Origin: Proteiniphilum sp.
GTDB taxonomy: Bacteria > Bacteroidota > Bacteroidia > Bacteroidales > Dysgonomonadaceae
Direction: 5' to 3'
Assembly (NCBI GenBank): GCA_031255275.1
Contig: JAIRSV010000142.1
Location: 1-15,767, forward strand
DNA: 15,767 bases
Shown: one piece after another, positions 1-8,235 of the stretch
Numbering within the stretch: the first letter of the stretch is position 1
Layout: each line of letters opens with the position of its first letter
Program-made: the position numbers and the translations under genes
The notes under the pieces: generated by a model
Database searches by the model: none
Told to the model about the DNA's origin: nothing
Seen by the model: only the letters and a program-made list of their open reading frames with translations

Positions 1-255
1 CCCGGATTCACGATCTGTTCTCTATTCCTGTGTCGGAGGGATAACCCGTTTACGGTTTCTCCCTCACTCTATTTATTGAACGGGTACCAATTTGACCGGA
101 ATTCATTCATTACGGATACACCGCGCTCGCAGCGCCCGAAAAAAATAAACCCCCGTCTCTTGTATACTCTGCTTTGTCTTTTAACGTGTATGTAATTACC
201 TAAAGATCGCTTTCTTTTCTTCTCGCTCTCGAAACTTCCGTCCCGAAAGCGGGTG
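1..255 (-). other. Leader of a leftward transcript leaving the window; possible 13-codon mini-ORF and alternative hairpins
   Basis: No conserved protein is recognisable here. Read leftward from the promoter at 256-288, the RNA would be at least 250 nt long before the window ends. A mini-ORF at 110-69 would encode MNEFRSNWYPFNK and stop. Its Tyr-Pro-Phe codons contain acccgtt (85-79), which is complementary to aacgggt (50-44). The same downstream segment can instead pair with gaggga (65-60 with 41-36) plus aacc/ggtt, so the two folds exclude each other. There is no U-tract after either hairpin inside the window. The layout resembles an attenuator or other structured 5' UTR, but the downstream gene is not visible, so this is inference. 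The longer leftward frame over 287-69 is probably chance. Confidence 0.3.
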
Positions 256-288
256 CAAAGATAATACCTTTCCCCTATATATTCCAAA
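256..288 (-). promoter_or_regulatory. Bacteroidota-type promoter, leftward
   Basis: On the minus strand there is a -7 box TATCTTTG (263-256), an exact match to TAnnTTTG, and a -33 TTTG (288-285), separated by 21 bp, slightly longer than usual. The start region reads CACCCGC. This is the only promoter in the window where I see both elements. It fires away from the ABC transporter gene, into the left edge. Confidence 0.55.
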
Positions 289-635
289 TATTATCCGAAG
301 TTTTTTGAAAAATTTTTCTGCTACTTTTTTCAGATATCAGCAAAGGGGAAGATGTTCAGCCAATTACATTAAATAAAAAATTTACTCTTTTTTCGTTCCA
401 AGAGAATAAAACATGCAAAAAGGAACAAACTGGAGGGAAACCGGAAAAATACCCTGTTGACTTTTCTCTCGAAAATGTACGGGAGAACGACAACAATCTA
501 TCGAAAAAAGAAACTTATCAAGCGGGTTGACACGGAAGAGTTTGTGAAAAGATGCAATTTTTCTCATAGAATCACATTTTATAAGTATCTTCGTACGAAA
601 TCTGCGACAACATAATCAAGTAAACTTATTCATAA
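289..635. other. AT-rich intergenic region upstream of the ABC exporter
   Basis: No gene is supported in this stretch. It contains the palindrome gaaaaatttttc (307-318) and a weak, one-mismatch -7-like box TATCTTCG (586-593) that could serve the exporter gene starting at 636. No matching -33 box is seen. A leftward open frame over 567-382 has no recognisable protein features and is probably chance. Confidence 0.4.
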
Positions 636-2468
636 ATGAAAGGTATTATCCATATCTTAAAACGGTTTTTATCTCCTTATAAGAAATATGTTCTTCTGGC
701 ATTTATCTTCAATATTCTGACGGCGATATTGAATGTTTTTTCCCTTGCGACCCTTATTCCTATTCTTCAGGTTTTATTCAAAACAAACAGAGAGACATTC
801 TCCTTTATCAACTGGGATAGCTCCGACTACCTTTTCGTAAACATCCTGCTCAATAATGTGAACTGGTATATAACACAGCTCATCGAAACGCACGGGAGCA
901 GCGTCACATTGATGACGCTGGCAGCCTTTCTGATCGTAATGACATTGCTAAAAACGGGGACCGCCTATTTTGGATCCTACTTCCTTATTCCTATAAGAAC
1001 CGGTGTGGTAAAGGACATTCGAAACCAAATCAACGACAAGGTACTTTCCCTCCCGCTCGGCTTTTTTACGGAAGAAAGAAAAGGGGATATTCTCTCCAGG
1101 GTATCGGGTGATGTGAATGAAGTCGAAAACTCCGTGATGAGTTCTCTTGATATGCTTTTCAAAAATCCGATCCTCATTTTGATCTACCTGATTACCATGA
1201 TGATACTAAGTTGGCAACTGACTCTCTTCGTGATGGTGGTACTGCCGGTAATGGGGCTTGTAATGGGACGTGTGGGTAGAAGTCTGAAAAGAAGCTCCTT
1301 CGCGGCACAAAACAAATGGGGCGAACTGATGTCGCAAATGGAAGAAACATTGAGCGGACTGAGAGTGATCAAAGCATTCGTTGCGGAAAATAAGATATCC
1401 GAGAGATTCCATACCGGGAATAACGTGTTCAGGCGCATGTCGAACCGGATTGCACGCAGACAGCAACTGGCGCATCCCATGAGCGAACTGCTGGGCACCA
1501 TCACTATTGCCGTTGTTCTCTGGTTCGGGGGATCATTAATATTAGAGGGCAACAGCATAATCGACGCTGCCTCGTTCATTTATTATCTGACCATATTCTA
1601 TAGTATTATCAATCCGGCTAAAGAGTTCTCTAAATCAGCCTACGCCATACAACGCGGACTGGCGTCAATGGAACGTATCGACAAAATATTAACCGCCAAG
1701 AATAAAATCACTGATCCGGCACAGCCTGTTCCTATTACATTCAACTCCTATATAAATTATAAGGATGTCTGGTTTAAATATGAAACGGATTGGGTTATCA
1801 AGGGAGTAACTCTGAAAATCGATAAAGGAAAAACTATTGCTCTCGTTGGGCAGTCGGGTTCTGGAAAATCAACGATGGCAGACCTTTTGCCACGTTTCTA
1901 TGATATTCAAAAGGGGAATATCCTCATCGACGGAGTTGACATAAAGGAAGTGAAAATCAGTGATCTGAGATCACTGATGGGTTACGTGAACCAGGAAGCC
2001 ATCCTGTTTAACGACTCTTTCTATAAAAATATAGCTTTCGGGGTTGCCAATGCCACGAAAAGCGAAATAATCAATGCCGCGAAAATAGCCAATGCTCACG
2101 AGTTCATTATGGCCACGGAGTTCGGCTACCATACCAATATCGGTGACCGGGGCGGAAAATTGTCGGGAGGACAACGCCAACGTATCAGCATTGCACGAGC
2201 TATCCTGAAGAATCCGAAGATACTGATACTGGATGAAGCCACTTCGGCACTCGATACCGATTCGGAGCGGCTTGTACAGGAAGCGCTGGAGAAACTGATG
2301 AAGAACAGGACTACCATTGTGATAGCTCACAGATTATCTACCATCAAAAATGCAGATGAGATTTATGTGATGAAAGATGGGCGGATCGTGGAATCCGGAC
2401 AACATTCCTCTCTCTACGCACAGGGAGGATATTACACTTCTTTGTGCAATACACAACGTAGCGAATAG
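636..2468 (+). CDS. MsbA-type ABC exporter (fused permease and ATPase)
   Basis: Half-size ABC exporter of 610 aa that would work as a homodimer in the inner membrane, flipping lipids (lipid A core in MsbA) or exporting a hydrophobic substrate. The N-terminal half is a six-helix type 1 transmembrane domain, with TM1 near residues 18-46. An unusually long segment between TM1 and TM2 (about 50-90) would lie in the periplasm. The ATPase half has Walker A GQSGSGKS (405-412), Q-loop Q453, signature LSGGQ (509-513), Walker B ILILDE (529-534) and H-loop H565, all intact. The ATG at 636 starts a normal N-terminal amphipathic helix. It is a single-gene unit facing the operon at 2470-7401. MsbA-like is the family call; the exact substrate is not determinable from sequence, and a drug or glycolipid exporter is possible. 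Confidence 0.9.
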   Translation: MKGIIHILKRFLSPYKKYVLLAFIFNILTAILNVFSLATLIPILQVLFKTNRETFSFINWDSSDYLFVNILLNNVNWYITQLIETHGSSVTLMTLAAFLIVMTLLKTGTAYFGSYFLIPIRTGVVKDIRNQINDKVLSLPLGFFTEERKGDILSRVSGDVNEVENSVMSSLDMLFKNPILILIYLITMMILSWQLTLFVMVVLPVMGLVMGRVGRSLKRSSFAAQNKWGELMSQMEETLSGLRVIKAFVAENKISERFHTGNNVFRRMSNRIARRQQLAHPMSELLGTITIAVVLWFGGSLILEGNSIIDAASFIYYLTIFYSIINPAKEFSKSAYAIQRGLASMERIDKILTAKNKITDPAQPVPITFNSYINYKDVWFKYETDWVIKGVTLKIDKGKTIALVGQSGSGKSTMADLLPRFYDIQKGNILIDGVDIKEVKISDLRSLMGYVNQEAILFNDSFYKNIAFGVANATKSEIINAAKIANAHEFIMATEFGYHTNIGDRGGKLSGGQRQRISIARAILKNPKILILDEATSALDTDSERLVQEALEKLMKNRTTIVIAHRLSTIKNADEIYVMKDGRIVESGQHSSLYAQGGYYTSLCNTQRSE

Positions 2469-2469
2469 T

Positions 2470-4422
2470 CTACTCTTTATCCTTCGGGACAGGGACGAGT
2501 TCTTCGTTTTCGGAGACCTTTTCCAGCAACCTGTCTACTGCTTCGAAAGGAGAATTAATGCTTTGGTATTCAGGGACGATTTCTTTCATCTTCTTCACTA
2601 TCTGCATATCATCATATTCGTAAGAAGTACGAATGAGTGCCTCCACTTTTTGGCTCACCTCTTCATATTCGTACTCACGGACATCGGCGATCATGATTTT
2701 CTCGTGGTGCGTAGGTTTGGTATGTTCGGCTATGTTCAGTAATTCTTCATAGAGTTTTTCCCCGTGCCGCAGCCCGGTAAACTCTATCTTGATATTATCC
2801 AAACCGGAGAGCCGGATCATCTTTTGGGCAAGATCCAGTATCTTGACCGGTTTACCCATATCAAATATATAAATCTCTCCGCCTTTTCCCATGGACCCGG
2901 CCTCCAACACCAACCGGCAAGCTTCCTGGATGGTCATGAAATAGCGGATAATATCCGGATGGGTTACCGTAATAGGGCCGCCATTCTTTATCTGCTCCCG
3001 AAAAAGGGGTATTACCGAACCGTTCGATCCCAACACATTTCCAAAGCGGGTAGTAATAAACTGCGTTGCTTTTTCTCCGGTTTTCCCCACATGTTTTGCC
3101 AGAGACTGCACGTAGATCTCACAGATTCTTTTGGAGCAACCCATTACATTTGAAGGATTCACCGCTTTGTCTGTGGACACCATCACAAATTTATCGGCAT
3201 TGTATTTTACGGCCAAGTCTGCCACGTTTTTCGTTCCCAGAATATTGGTCTGTACCGATTCCGATACATTGTCCTCCATCATCGGCACATGCTTGTATGC
3301 CGCCGCATGAAAAATATATTGCGGCCATGTTCTGGAAAAAACCTTATCCATCCGGCTGACATTACTTACATCGGCCACAAAGACCTCGGCGCGCATCTCT
3401 CTCCATTTTGTTTTCAACTCACGCCTCATGTCATGCAAAGGGGTCTCGGCCTGATCGATAAGAATAATGCTGTAGGGATTGAATTTGGCTACCTGACGGA
3501 CAATCTCGCTACCTATCGATCCGGCGGCACCTGTCACCATAACACGCTTACCCTCAAGATTCGAAGCTATTTTCATCATGTTAATGTGAATCGGGTCACG
3601 CGGCAGAAGGTCTTCTATTTGCACATCTTTCAACTGCTCCTTACTCATGACCCCATTCCATTCGTTCAGGGGAACTGTGGTGAGCAGCGAGATATTGTTA
3701 TCCACAAAGGTATTCAGAAGCTCTGAATTTTTTATTTCCTCCATTTGCTGCGGTGAGACGATGATGGTCTTCACTTTCTTATATTTCAATGTTTTGAGAA
3801 GGGTTTCGTCATTGGCATGAATGGTTATTCCCATCAACTCTTTCCCTACCATATGGCTTTCGTCCGAAATAAATCCAAGTATCCGGTAATTAAATTCATG
3901 GTTTCCCTTCAACGCTTTTGCAACGCTGATACCGGCCTCTTTTGTCCCATAGATAAACACATTGACCGGTTTTACACTCCTGCCCGTAATAGATTCATAT
4001 ACCTGCTTCGTCAGTACCCGGGAAAAGATCATCAAGGACATATTGAAAAGAAAAATAGAGATGAAGGTGATATTATCCAGATGAAAAGAGGAGCGATACA
4101 GTTTCAGGATCATAACGACCGCATAGGAGAATCCGTAACCCGGCACCAAAGCATAAACGATCTTTATCAGGTCTGCGAAAGAGGAGAACCGCAGAATACC
4201 ACTGAATGTGTGAAACAACATGAATGCCACAATGCTGGAAAAAATAAGAATCAGGATCAACACAATGGCATCGGCTCTCACTTCAGGTGTAAGTCCAATA
4301 AATCCATATCTTACCATGTACATCGTCAGGCAGGAAAACAATACCATGCAAATGTCGATCATCAAAATGGAAAAACGGGATAAAAACCTGTTCGATAAAA
4401 AATTGTATATCATATTATTCAT
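2470..4422 (-). CDS. Membrane-anchored nucleotide-sugar 4,6-dehydratase (WbpM/PglF/CapD type)
   Basis: 650-aa polysaccharide biosynthesis protein. Four predicted membrane helices lie in residues 12-136. A first Rossmann-like domain begins at VFIYGT (155-160). The catalytic extended SDR domain starts with the NAD(P)-binding TGAAGSIGSE (297-306). The SDR catalytic tyrosine is replaced: S416, M427 and K431 form the Ser-Met-Lys arrangement known from WbpM-type UDP-GlcNAc 4,6-dehydratases, with STDKAV (416-421) next to it. The likely reaction is conversion of UDP-N-acetylglucosamine to its 4-keto-6-deoxy derivative, the first step toward diamino- or N-acetylated deoxy sugars of O-antigen, capsule or protein glycans. 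It is last in the nadC operon, starting 6 bp after the S41 peptidase. Its TAG stop is one base from the exporter's stop. The start is ATG at 4422; a second ATG at 4413 is possible. Confidence 0.9.
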   Translation of the reverse strand: MNNMIYNFLSNRFLSRFSILMIDICMVLFSCLTMYMVRYGFIGLTPEVRADAIVLILILIFSSIVAFMLFHTFSGILRFSSFADLIKIVYALVPGYGFSYAVVMILKLYRSSFHLDNITFISIFLFNMSLMIFSRVLTKQVYESITGRSVKPVNVFIYGTKEAGISVAKALKGNHEFNYRILGFISDESHMVGKELMGITIHANDETLLKTLKYKKVKTIIVSPQQMEEIKNSELLNTFVDNNISLLTTVPLNEWNGVMSKEQLKDVQIEDLLPRDPIHINMMKIASNLEGKRVMVTGAAGSIGSEIVRQVAKFNPYSIILIDQAETPLHDMRRELKTKWREMRAEVFVADVSNVSRMDKVFSRTWPQYIFHAAAYKHVPMMEDNVSESVQTNILGTKNVADLAVKYNADKFVMVSTDKAVNPSNVMGCSKRICEIYVQSLAKHVGKTGEKATQFITTRFGNVLGSNGSVIPLFREQIKNGGPITVTHPDIIRYFMTIQEACRLVLEAGSMGKGGEIYIFDMGKPVKILDLAQKMIRLSGLDNIKIEFTGLRHGEKLYEELLNIAEHTKPTHHEKIMIADVREYEYEEVSQKVEALIRTSYEYDDMQIVKKMKEIVPEYQSINSPFEAVDRLLEKVSENEELVPVPKDKE

Positions 4423-4428
4423 AACGAT

Positions 4429-6069
4429 TTATTTTACTTTATATTCCTCATTAACAATAGCCTGACGCTCAGCTTTCCCTGTCTCTATTAACTCGATTCC
4501 TTTTTTGATCAAGGGGTCTTCTTTTTGATAGGCTGCCCAGAAGGCACCTTCTCCGAAGAAATTCCGGATAATATAGGCGTACATCATATTTTCAAGCAAT
4601 TCTCCCGACTCCTGAATATAGTAAGGCCTTCTTCTTATTCCGTTATTATCTGCAAAACTTACAAGATTCAGCAGCAGCGGTTGCTGCCGCAAATACTTGT
4701 GAAGTTCCCGCCATGAGCCGAAACTGTTCAATTTTTCCCGGTTTGCATCGGAATAGAGCATAGCATACTTTTCGTCTAACCGGTTATTCACCAGCAGATT
4801 GTAATAGGGGTTGATCCCCACTGTGTCGCGGGGCACAAAGATGTCGGGCATGACGCCACCACCACCGTAAACCGTCCGGCCTCCCATCGTCAGGAAAGGA
4901 ATGAGATGGTTCGATACCGTATCCACATTTACATAATCACCCTCAATATAACGGTTTATGGCTTCCATTTCATATTCATCATATCTTCCCCTTTCATATC
5001 CGCGCTGAATAGACCTGCCTGAAGCCGTATAATAGCGAGCTACGGTGAGCCTCACCGCCGAACCGTCGGGGAAACTGCGCTGTCCCTGTACCAGCCCTTT
5101 ACCAAAAGAACGTCTCCCGATTACAAGCCCTCTGTCGTGATCCTGAATAGCTCCGGCAAAAATCTCGCTGGCCGAAGCGCTAAATTCATCGATCAGGACT
5201 ATCACATCGTCTTCCTTGCAGGTGCCCGATCCATTGGCATAACTGTCTGTTCTCGGAAAATTCCTGCCCTGCGTGTACACAATCAGGTCGCCCTTGTTCA
5301 GAAATTCGTTCACCATTGCCAGTACCACGTCTAACGATCCTCCGACGTTTCCTCTCAAATCAATCATAAAGGAGTAGGCTCCCCGGCTTTTCAACTTGGA
5401 TATAGCCGAGATAAATTCACTGAAAGTATTAAATCCGAAATTCTTTCCCAGTTTAATGAATCCGATCCTGCTGTTCAACATATAGGCGGCATTGACGCTA
5501 CTCATGGGAATATCCCCTCGCGTAACGATAATTTCCCGCAAATGATCGTCGCCGGCCCTCATAATACCCAGCTTCACTTCCGAACCCTTTTCCCCGCGAA
5601 GCTTCTTCGTCACCTCTTCATTCCGGAGTTTCGCTCCGACGACCAAAGTATCATTTACCGTCACAATCCTGTCCCAGTGCATTATACCCGCAGCTTCGGA
5701 AGGGCCACCCGGCACAATGCCTGTTATGACGATGGTGTCTCTCAGCACATAGAAATTGACCCCGATCCCGAAAAAATGACCTTCCAGGTCTTCGTTCACC
5801 CGTTTCATACCGGTAGCCGAAATGTACTCCGAATGTGGATCCAGTTCCCGGATGATATTGGGCAAAGCGTCTTCCACCAGCTGAAGCATATCAACCGTAT
5901 CTACATACGACTCATCGACATAGTTCAACATCGCGTCTATCTTGCCGGATGCATTCACACTTCCCGGAGGCGCAAGCTGAGCATATTTGTTTCCGATAAA
6001 TATACCCAATGCTATACCGACGCTTACCCACAAGGGGAGCCACGTTCCGGATTTCTTAGCTACATTCAT
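4429..6069 (-). CDS. S41 family C-terminal processing peptidase (CtpA-like)
   Basis: Periplasmic serine protease with an N-terminal membrane anchor (about residues 10-27 of the 546-aa form), a PDZ domain (roughly 90-180) and the S41 catalytic domain. The motif SASASE contains the nucleophile Ser299, and FGKG contains the general base Lys324. Their 25-residue spacing equals Ser430/Lys455 in E. coli Prc. DLRGNVGG precedes them. Family members trim or degrade periplasmic proteins by recognising unstructured C-termini. A long C-terminal extension after the catalytic domain is typical of Bacteroidota homologues. I chose ATG at 6069, preceded by AGGAGAG at good spacing. An in-frame TTG at 6096, which also has an upstream GGAGGAG, would add nine residues. 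It lies between the deaminase gene and the dehydratase gene in one operon. Confidence 0.9.
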   Translation of the reverse strand: MNVAKKSGTWLPLWVSVGIALGIFIGNKYAQLAPPGSVNASGKIDAMLNYVDESYVDTVDMLQLVEDALPNIIRELDPHSEYISATGMKRVNEDLEGHFFGIGVNFYVLRDTIVITGIVPGGPSEAAGIMHWDRIVTVNDTLVVGAKLRNEEVTKKLRGEKGSEVKLGIMRAGDDHLREIIVTRGDIPMSSVNAAYMLNSRIGFIKLGKNFGFNTFSEFISAISKLKSRGAYSFMIDLRGNVGGSLDVVLAMVNEFLNKGDLIVYTQGRNFPRTDSYANGSGTCKEDDVIVLIDEFSASASEIFAGAIQDHDRGLVIGRRSFGKGLVQGQRSFPDGSAVRLTVARYYTASGRSIQRGYERGRYDEYEMEAINRYIEGDYVNVDTVSNHLIPFLTMGGRTVYGGGGVMPDIFVPRDTVGINPYYNLLVNNRLDEKYAMLYSDANREKLNSFGSWRELHKYLRQQPLLLNLVSFADNNGIRRRPYYIQESGELLENMMYAYIIRNFFGEGAFWAAYQKEDPLIKKGIELIETGKAERQAIVNEEYKVK

Positions 6070-6111
6070 TCGATCTCTCCTGTTACTGTTTGTCAAAATC
6101 TCCTCCGATTA

Positions 6112-6540
6112 TCAAATCTCCACCAAAACAAGTTCTACTCCGGCTCTTTTCAGCAGATCCGCGCCATCGCTCAACCGGTAATTTTCCGCAAATACCACTC
6201 TTTTTATGCCGGCCTGAATGATCAGCTTGGCGCATTCTATGCAGGGAGAAGAGGTGACATAGAGTGTGGCGCCGTTACTGCTGTTGTTGGAGCGGGCTAC
6301 TTTTGTAATTGCATTTGCTTCGGCATGAAGCACGTAAGGTTTCGTAATATCATTTTCATCTTCGCACACGTTCTCAAAACCGGAAGGCGTGCCATTATAA
6401 CCGTCGGAAATAATCATCTTATCCTTTACCAGGAGCGCGCCTACCTTCCTGCGTTTGCAATAGGAGTTTTCGGCCCAGATAAAGGCCATGCACATATATC
6501 GCCTGTCGAGCAATTCCTGTTTATTCTCGTTTTGTTCCAT
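6112..6540 (-). CDS. dCMP deaminase (ComEB/zinc-dependent deaminase family)
   Basis: 142-aa cytosolic zinc enzyme predicted to deaminate dCMP to dUMP, feeding thymidylate synthesis. The zinc site is complete: HAE at 72-74 supplies the histidine and the catalytic glutamate, and PCIEC at 99-103 supplies Cys100 and Cys103. GYNGTPSG (47-54), which binds the nucleotide in this family, is present. Length matches bacterial dCMP deaminases. It starts 6 bp after nadC and is followed after about 40 bp by the S41 peptidase, so it is co-transcribed with both. Proximity of a dCMP deaminase and an S41 peptidase is, from memory, common in Bacteroidota. A tRNA or free-cytidine deaminase is less likely given the GYNG motif. 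Confidence 0.9.
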   Translation of the reverse strand: MEQNENKQELLDRRYMCMAFIWAENSYCKRRKVGALLVKDKMIISDGYNGTPSGFENVCEDENDITKPYVLHAEANAITKVARSNNSSNGATLYVTSSPCIECAKLIIQAGIKRVVFAENYRLSDGADLLKRAGVELVLVEI

Positions 6541-6546
6541 ATCAAA

Positions 6547-7401
6547 TCAGATTGCTTTCAGGCTCATATCGAGGCTTTTCACTGAGTGGGTCAGTGCGCC
6601 CACAGATATATAATCCACCCCTGTTTCGGCATACTCCCGGATGGTATCGACAGTGATTCCACCGGAAGACTCCAGCTCTACACGGTCGTTCACGGCTTTT
6701 ACCGTTTTTACCGCTTCGAGGGTTTGCGCGGGGGTAAAATTATCGAGCATAATTCTGTCTACGCCTCCCACATGGAGCGCCTTTTGAAGTTCGTCCAAAT
6801 TTCGGACCTCTATCTCGATTTTGAGTTTTTTGTTCTTCTCTTTCAAATAATTCTGCGCTCCACGGATGGCATTCTCAATTCCGCCCGCAAAATCCACGTG
6901 ATTATCTTTCAGCAGGATCATATCGAACAATCCTGTTCTGTGGTTCTCCCCTCCCCCAATCCTGACGGCCTGCTTTTCGAGCATGCGCATTCCCGGAGTG
7001 GTTTTCCGGGTGTCGAGCACTTTTGCCGGCGTACCTTCGAGAAGCTTCATATAATTATCGGTGAGGGTGGCGATACCGCTCATCCGCTGCATAATATTAA
7101 GGACAAGTCGCTCGGTTTGCAAAATCGACCGTACTTTCCCGGAAACGATAAAGGCCACATCTCCCGGCTCGACGCGCGAACCGTCGCCAAGAAATACTTC
7201 CGCCTGCAATTCCGGATCGAAAGTGTGGAACACATTAATGGCCACATCTACCCCGGCAAGCACACCTTTTTCCTTTATCAGCAATTTCGATTTTCCCTGT
7301 TCTGTTTCCGGGATACTGCAAAGGGTAGTATGGTCGCCGTCACCGATATCTTCGGTCAAGGCCAGCCGGATAAGACTCCGGATTAATTCTTTTTCTGTCA
7401 T
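6547..7401 (-). CDS. nadC: Nicotinate-nucleotide pyrophosphorylase, carboxylating (quinolinate phosphoribosyltransferase)
   Basis: 284-aa cytosolic enzyme of de novo NAD synthesis. It converts quinolinate and PRPP to nicotinate mononucleotide, CO2 and pyrophosphate. Recognised by LTEDIGDGDHT near the N-terminus (15-25), DTRKTTPG (130-137), RIGGGENHR (147-155), LLKDNH (163-168) and the barrel-end motif ELESSGGI (242-249). The length is standard. The ATG at 7401 gives the usual MTEKEL-type start; a GTG at 7422 would add seven residues with no family support. It is the first gene of a four-gene leftward operon with a TAnnTTTG promoter at 7476-7483 and a palindrome at the predicted transcript start. 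The quinolinate-forming partners nadA and nadB are not in the window. Confidence 0.96.
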   Translation of the reverse strand: MTEKELIRSLIRLALTEDIGDGDHTTLCSIPETEQGKSKLLIKEKGVLAGVDVAINVFHTFDPELQAEVFLGDGSRVEPGDVAFIVSGKVRSILQTERLVLNIMQRMSGIATLTDNYMKLLEGTPAKVLDTRKTTPGMRMLEKQAVRIGGGENHRTGLFDMILLKDNHVDFAGGIENAIRGAQNYLKEKNKKLKIEIEVRNLDELQKALHVGGVDRIMLDNFTPAQTLEAVKTVKAVNDRVELESSGGITVDTIREYAETGVDYISVGALTHSVKSLDMSLKAI

Positions 7402-7452
7402 ATTTAAACAACGATAACACACTATTTAACAATAAATCATGTCCGTTTGGTT

Positions 7453-7471
7453 ATTCTTTTATAAAAAGAAT
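7453..7471. repeat. Perfect 8-bp inverted repeat with 3-nt centre in the nadC leader
   Basis: attctttt (7453-7460), ata, then aaaagaat (7464-7471). It lies just downstream of the leftward -7 box, at or immediately after the expected transcription start. It could be a repressor operator or a weak AU-rich RNA hairpin. Which one is not decidable from sequence alone. Confidence 0.5.
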
Positions 7472-7475
7472 GATA

Positions 7476-7483
7476 CAAAAGTA
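7476..7483 (-). promoter_or_regulatory. -7 promoter box for the nadC operon
   Basis: The minus strand reads TACTTTTG, an exact TAnnTTTG match, with transcription expected to start near 7469, about 70 nt before the nadC ATG. No clear TTTG is seen at the -33 position. It is the best promoter candidate for the four genes 7401-2470. Confidence 0.5.
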
Positions 7484-7496
7484 CGAAATAAACAGT

Positions 7497-7504
7497 TATA
7501 TTTG
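7497..7504 (+). promoter_or_regulatory. Candidate -7 box reading toward rlmH
   Basis: The plus strand reads TATATTTG, matching TAnnTTTG, about 190 bp before the rlmH ATG. There is no -33 TTTG, and the long untranslated leader makes the assignment uncertain. It is nearly back to back with the nadC -7 box, so the two would have overlapping -33 regions and could compete. Confidence 0.3.
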
Positions 7505-7697
7505 CCCATAAAAAAGTTTTTTCTTTCTCAGAAACCGAAATTACCCTATATATTGTGAGATACTGTAACAAGATTCCAGTGAAAATGTTCCACATGCCGG
7601 ACATCGGTTGAGGGTTCGGGATCGTAATGATATGACGGCGCCCGCAAAAGCCGATCGCGAAACAAAAATAAAATAAAATAAACTGACAGACCGAAAA

Positions 7698-8171
7698 ATG
7701 AAAACTATTTTACTTTCCGTGGGAAAGACCGACAACCCGCTCTTCTCGCAAATCACAGAGGAGTTTAGCAGGAGGATCGGCCATTATGTTCCGTTCGAAA
7801 TGCAAATCATATCCGATATAAAAAATACAAAAAATCTTTCTGAAAAAGAGCAAAAAAAGCAGGAGGGGGAGAAACTGCTAAAATGGCTGCAGGCGACTGA
7901 TCTTGTCGTGCTGCTCGACGACAAGGGGAAACAATACTCCTCCGTGGAATTTGCCGGGTATGTGGAAAAAAAGTCTCTTTCCGGTGGCAGGCGGCTGGTC
8001 TTTGTTGTGGGAGGGGCATACGGTTTTTCGCAGGAGGTGCGTGAAAGGGCGAACGAAACGGTATCGCTCTCCCGAATGACCTTCACCCACCAAATGGTGA
8101 GGCTGATCTTCGTGGAACAGCTTTACCGCGCGATGACCATTTTGCACAACGAACCCTATCATCATGAGTAA
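7698..8171 (+). CDS. rlmH: 23S rRNA pseudouridine-1915 N3 methyltransferase (SPOUT family)
   Basis: 157-aa SPOUT methyltransferase that methylates N3 of pseudouridine 1915 in helix 69 of 23S rRNA, on assembled 70S ribosomes, using S-adenosylmethionine. Diagnostic segments are LLDDKGKQYSSVEFA (72-86), the SAM-binding knot FVVGGAYGF (102-110), and the C-terminal SLSRMTFTHQMVRLIFVEQL followed by YRAMTILHNEPYHHE. The YHHE end is the family hallmark and shows that the gene is full length. The ATG at 7698 gives MKTILLSVGK, the normal start. It has no close upstream partner. The downstream small membrane protein gene has its own promoter-like site. Family members act as homodimers. Confidence 0.97.
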   Translation: MKTILLSVGKTDNPLFSQITEEFSRRIGHYVPFEMQIISDIKNTKNLSEKEQKKQEGEKLLKWLQATDLVVLLDDKGKQYSSVEFAGYVEKKSLSGGRRLVFVVGGAYGFSQEVRERANETVSLSRMTFTHQMVRLIFVEQLYRAMTILHNEPYHHE

Positions 8172-8206
8172 GATTTCACGTTGCAGCTACGTAACGAAAT
8201 AGTTTT

Positions 8207-8214
8207 TAATTTTG
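8207..8214 (+). promoter_or_regulatory. -7 promoter box for the small membrane protein gene
   Basis: TAATTTTG matches TAnnTTTG exactly. The expected start would leave a leader of only about 15 nt before the ATG at 8236. A TTG at 8181-8183 is 23 bp upstream, a poor -33 fit. Its position between rlmH and the next ATG favours a separate transcript for the small gene. Confidence 0.45.
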
Positions 8215-8235
8215 CAGGAAAATTCAACCGGCACT

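Noticed and set aside
1..60. Possible cobalamin riboswitch on the minus strand (gaatagagaac...gtgaatcc)
   Set aside because: It only loosely resembles the conserved core. The paired stem and the downstream conserved box are missing or lie outside the window.
123..135. Hairpin gcgct/agcgc next to an A-tract
   Set aside because: The stem is only 5 bp, and the T-tract precedes it on the leftward strand, so it is not a terminator in either direction.
7541..7756. 71-codon leftward frame overlapping the start of rlmH
   Set aside because: It overlaps rlmH antisense and has no promoter, motif or plausible product.
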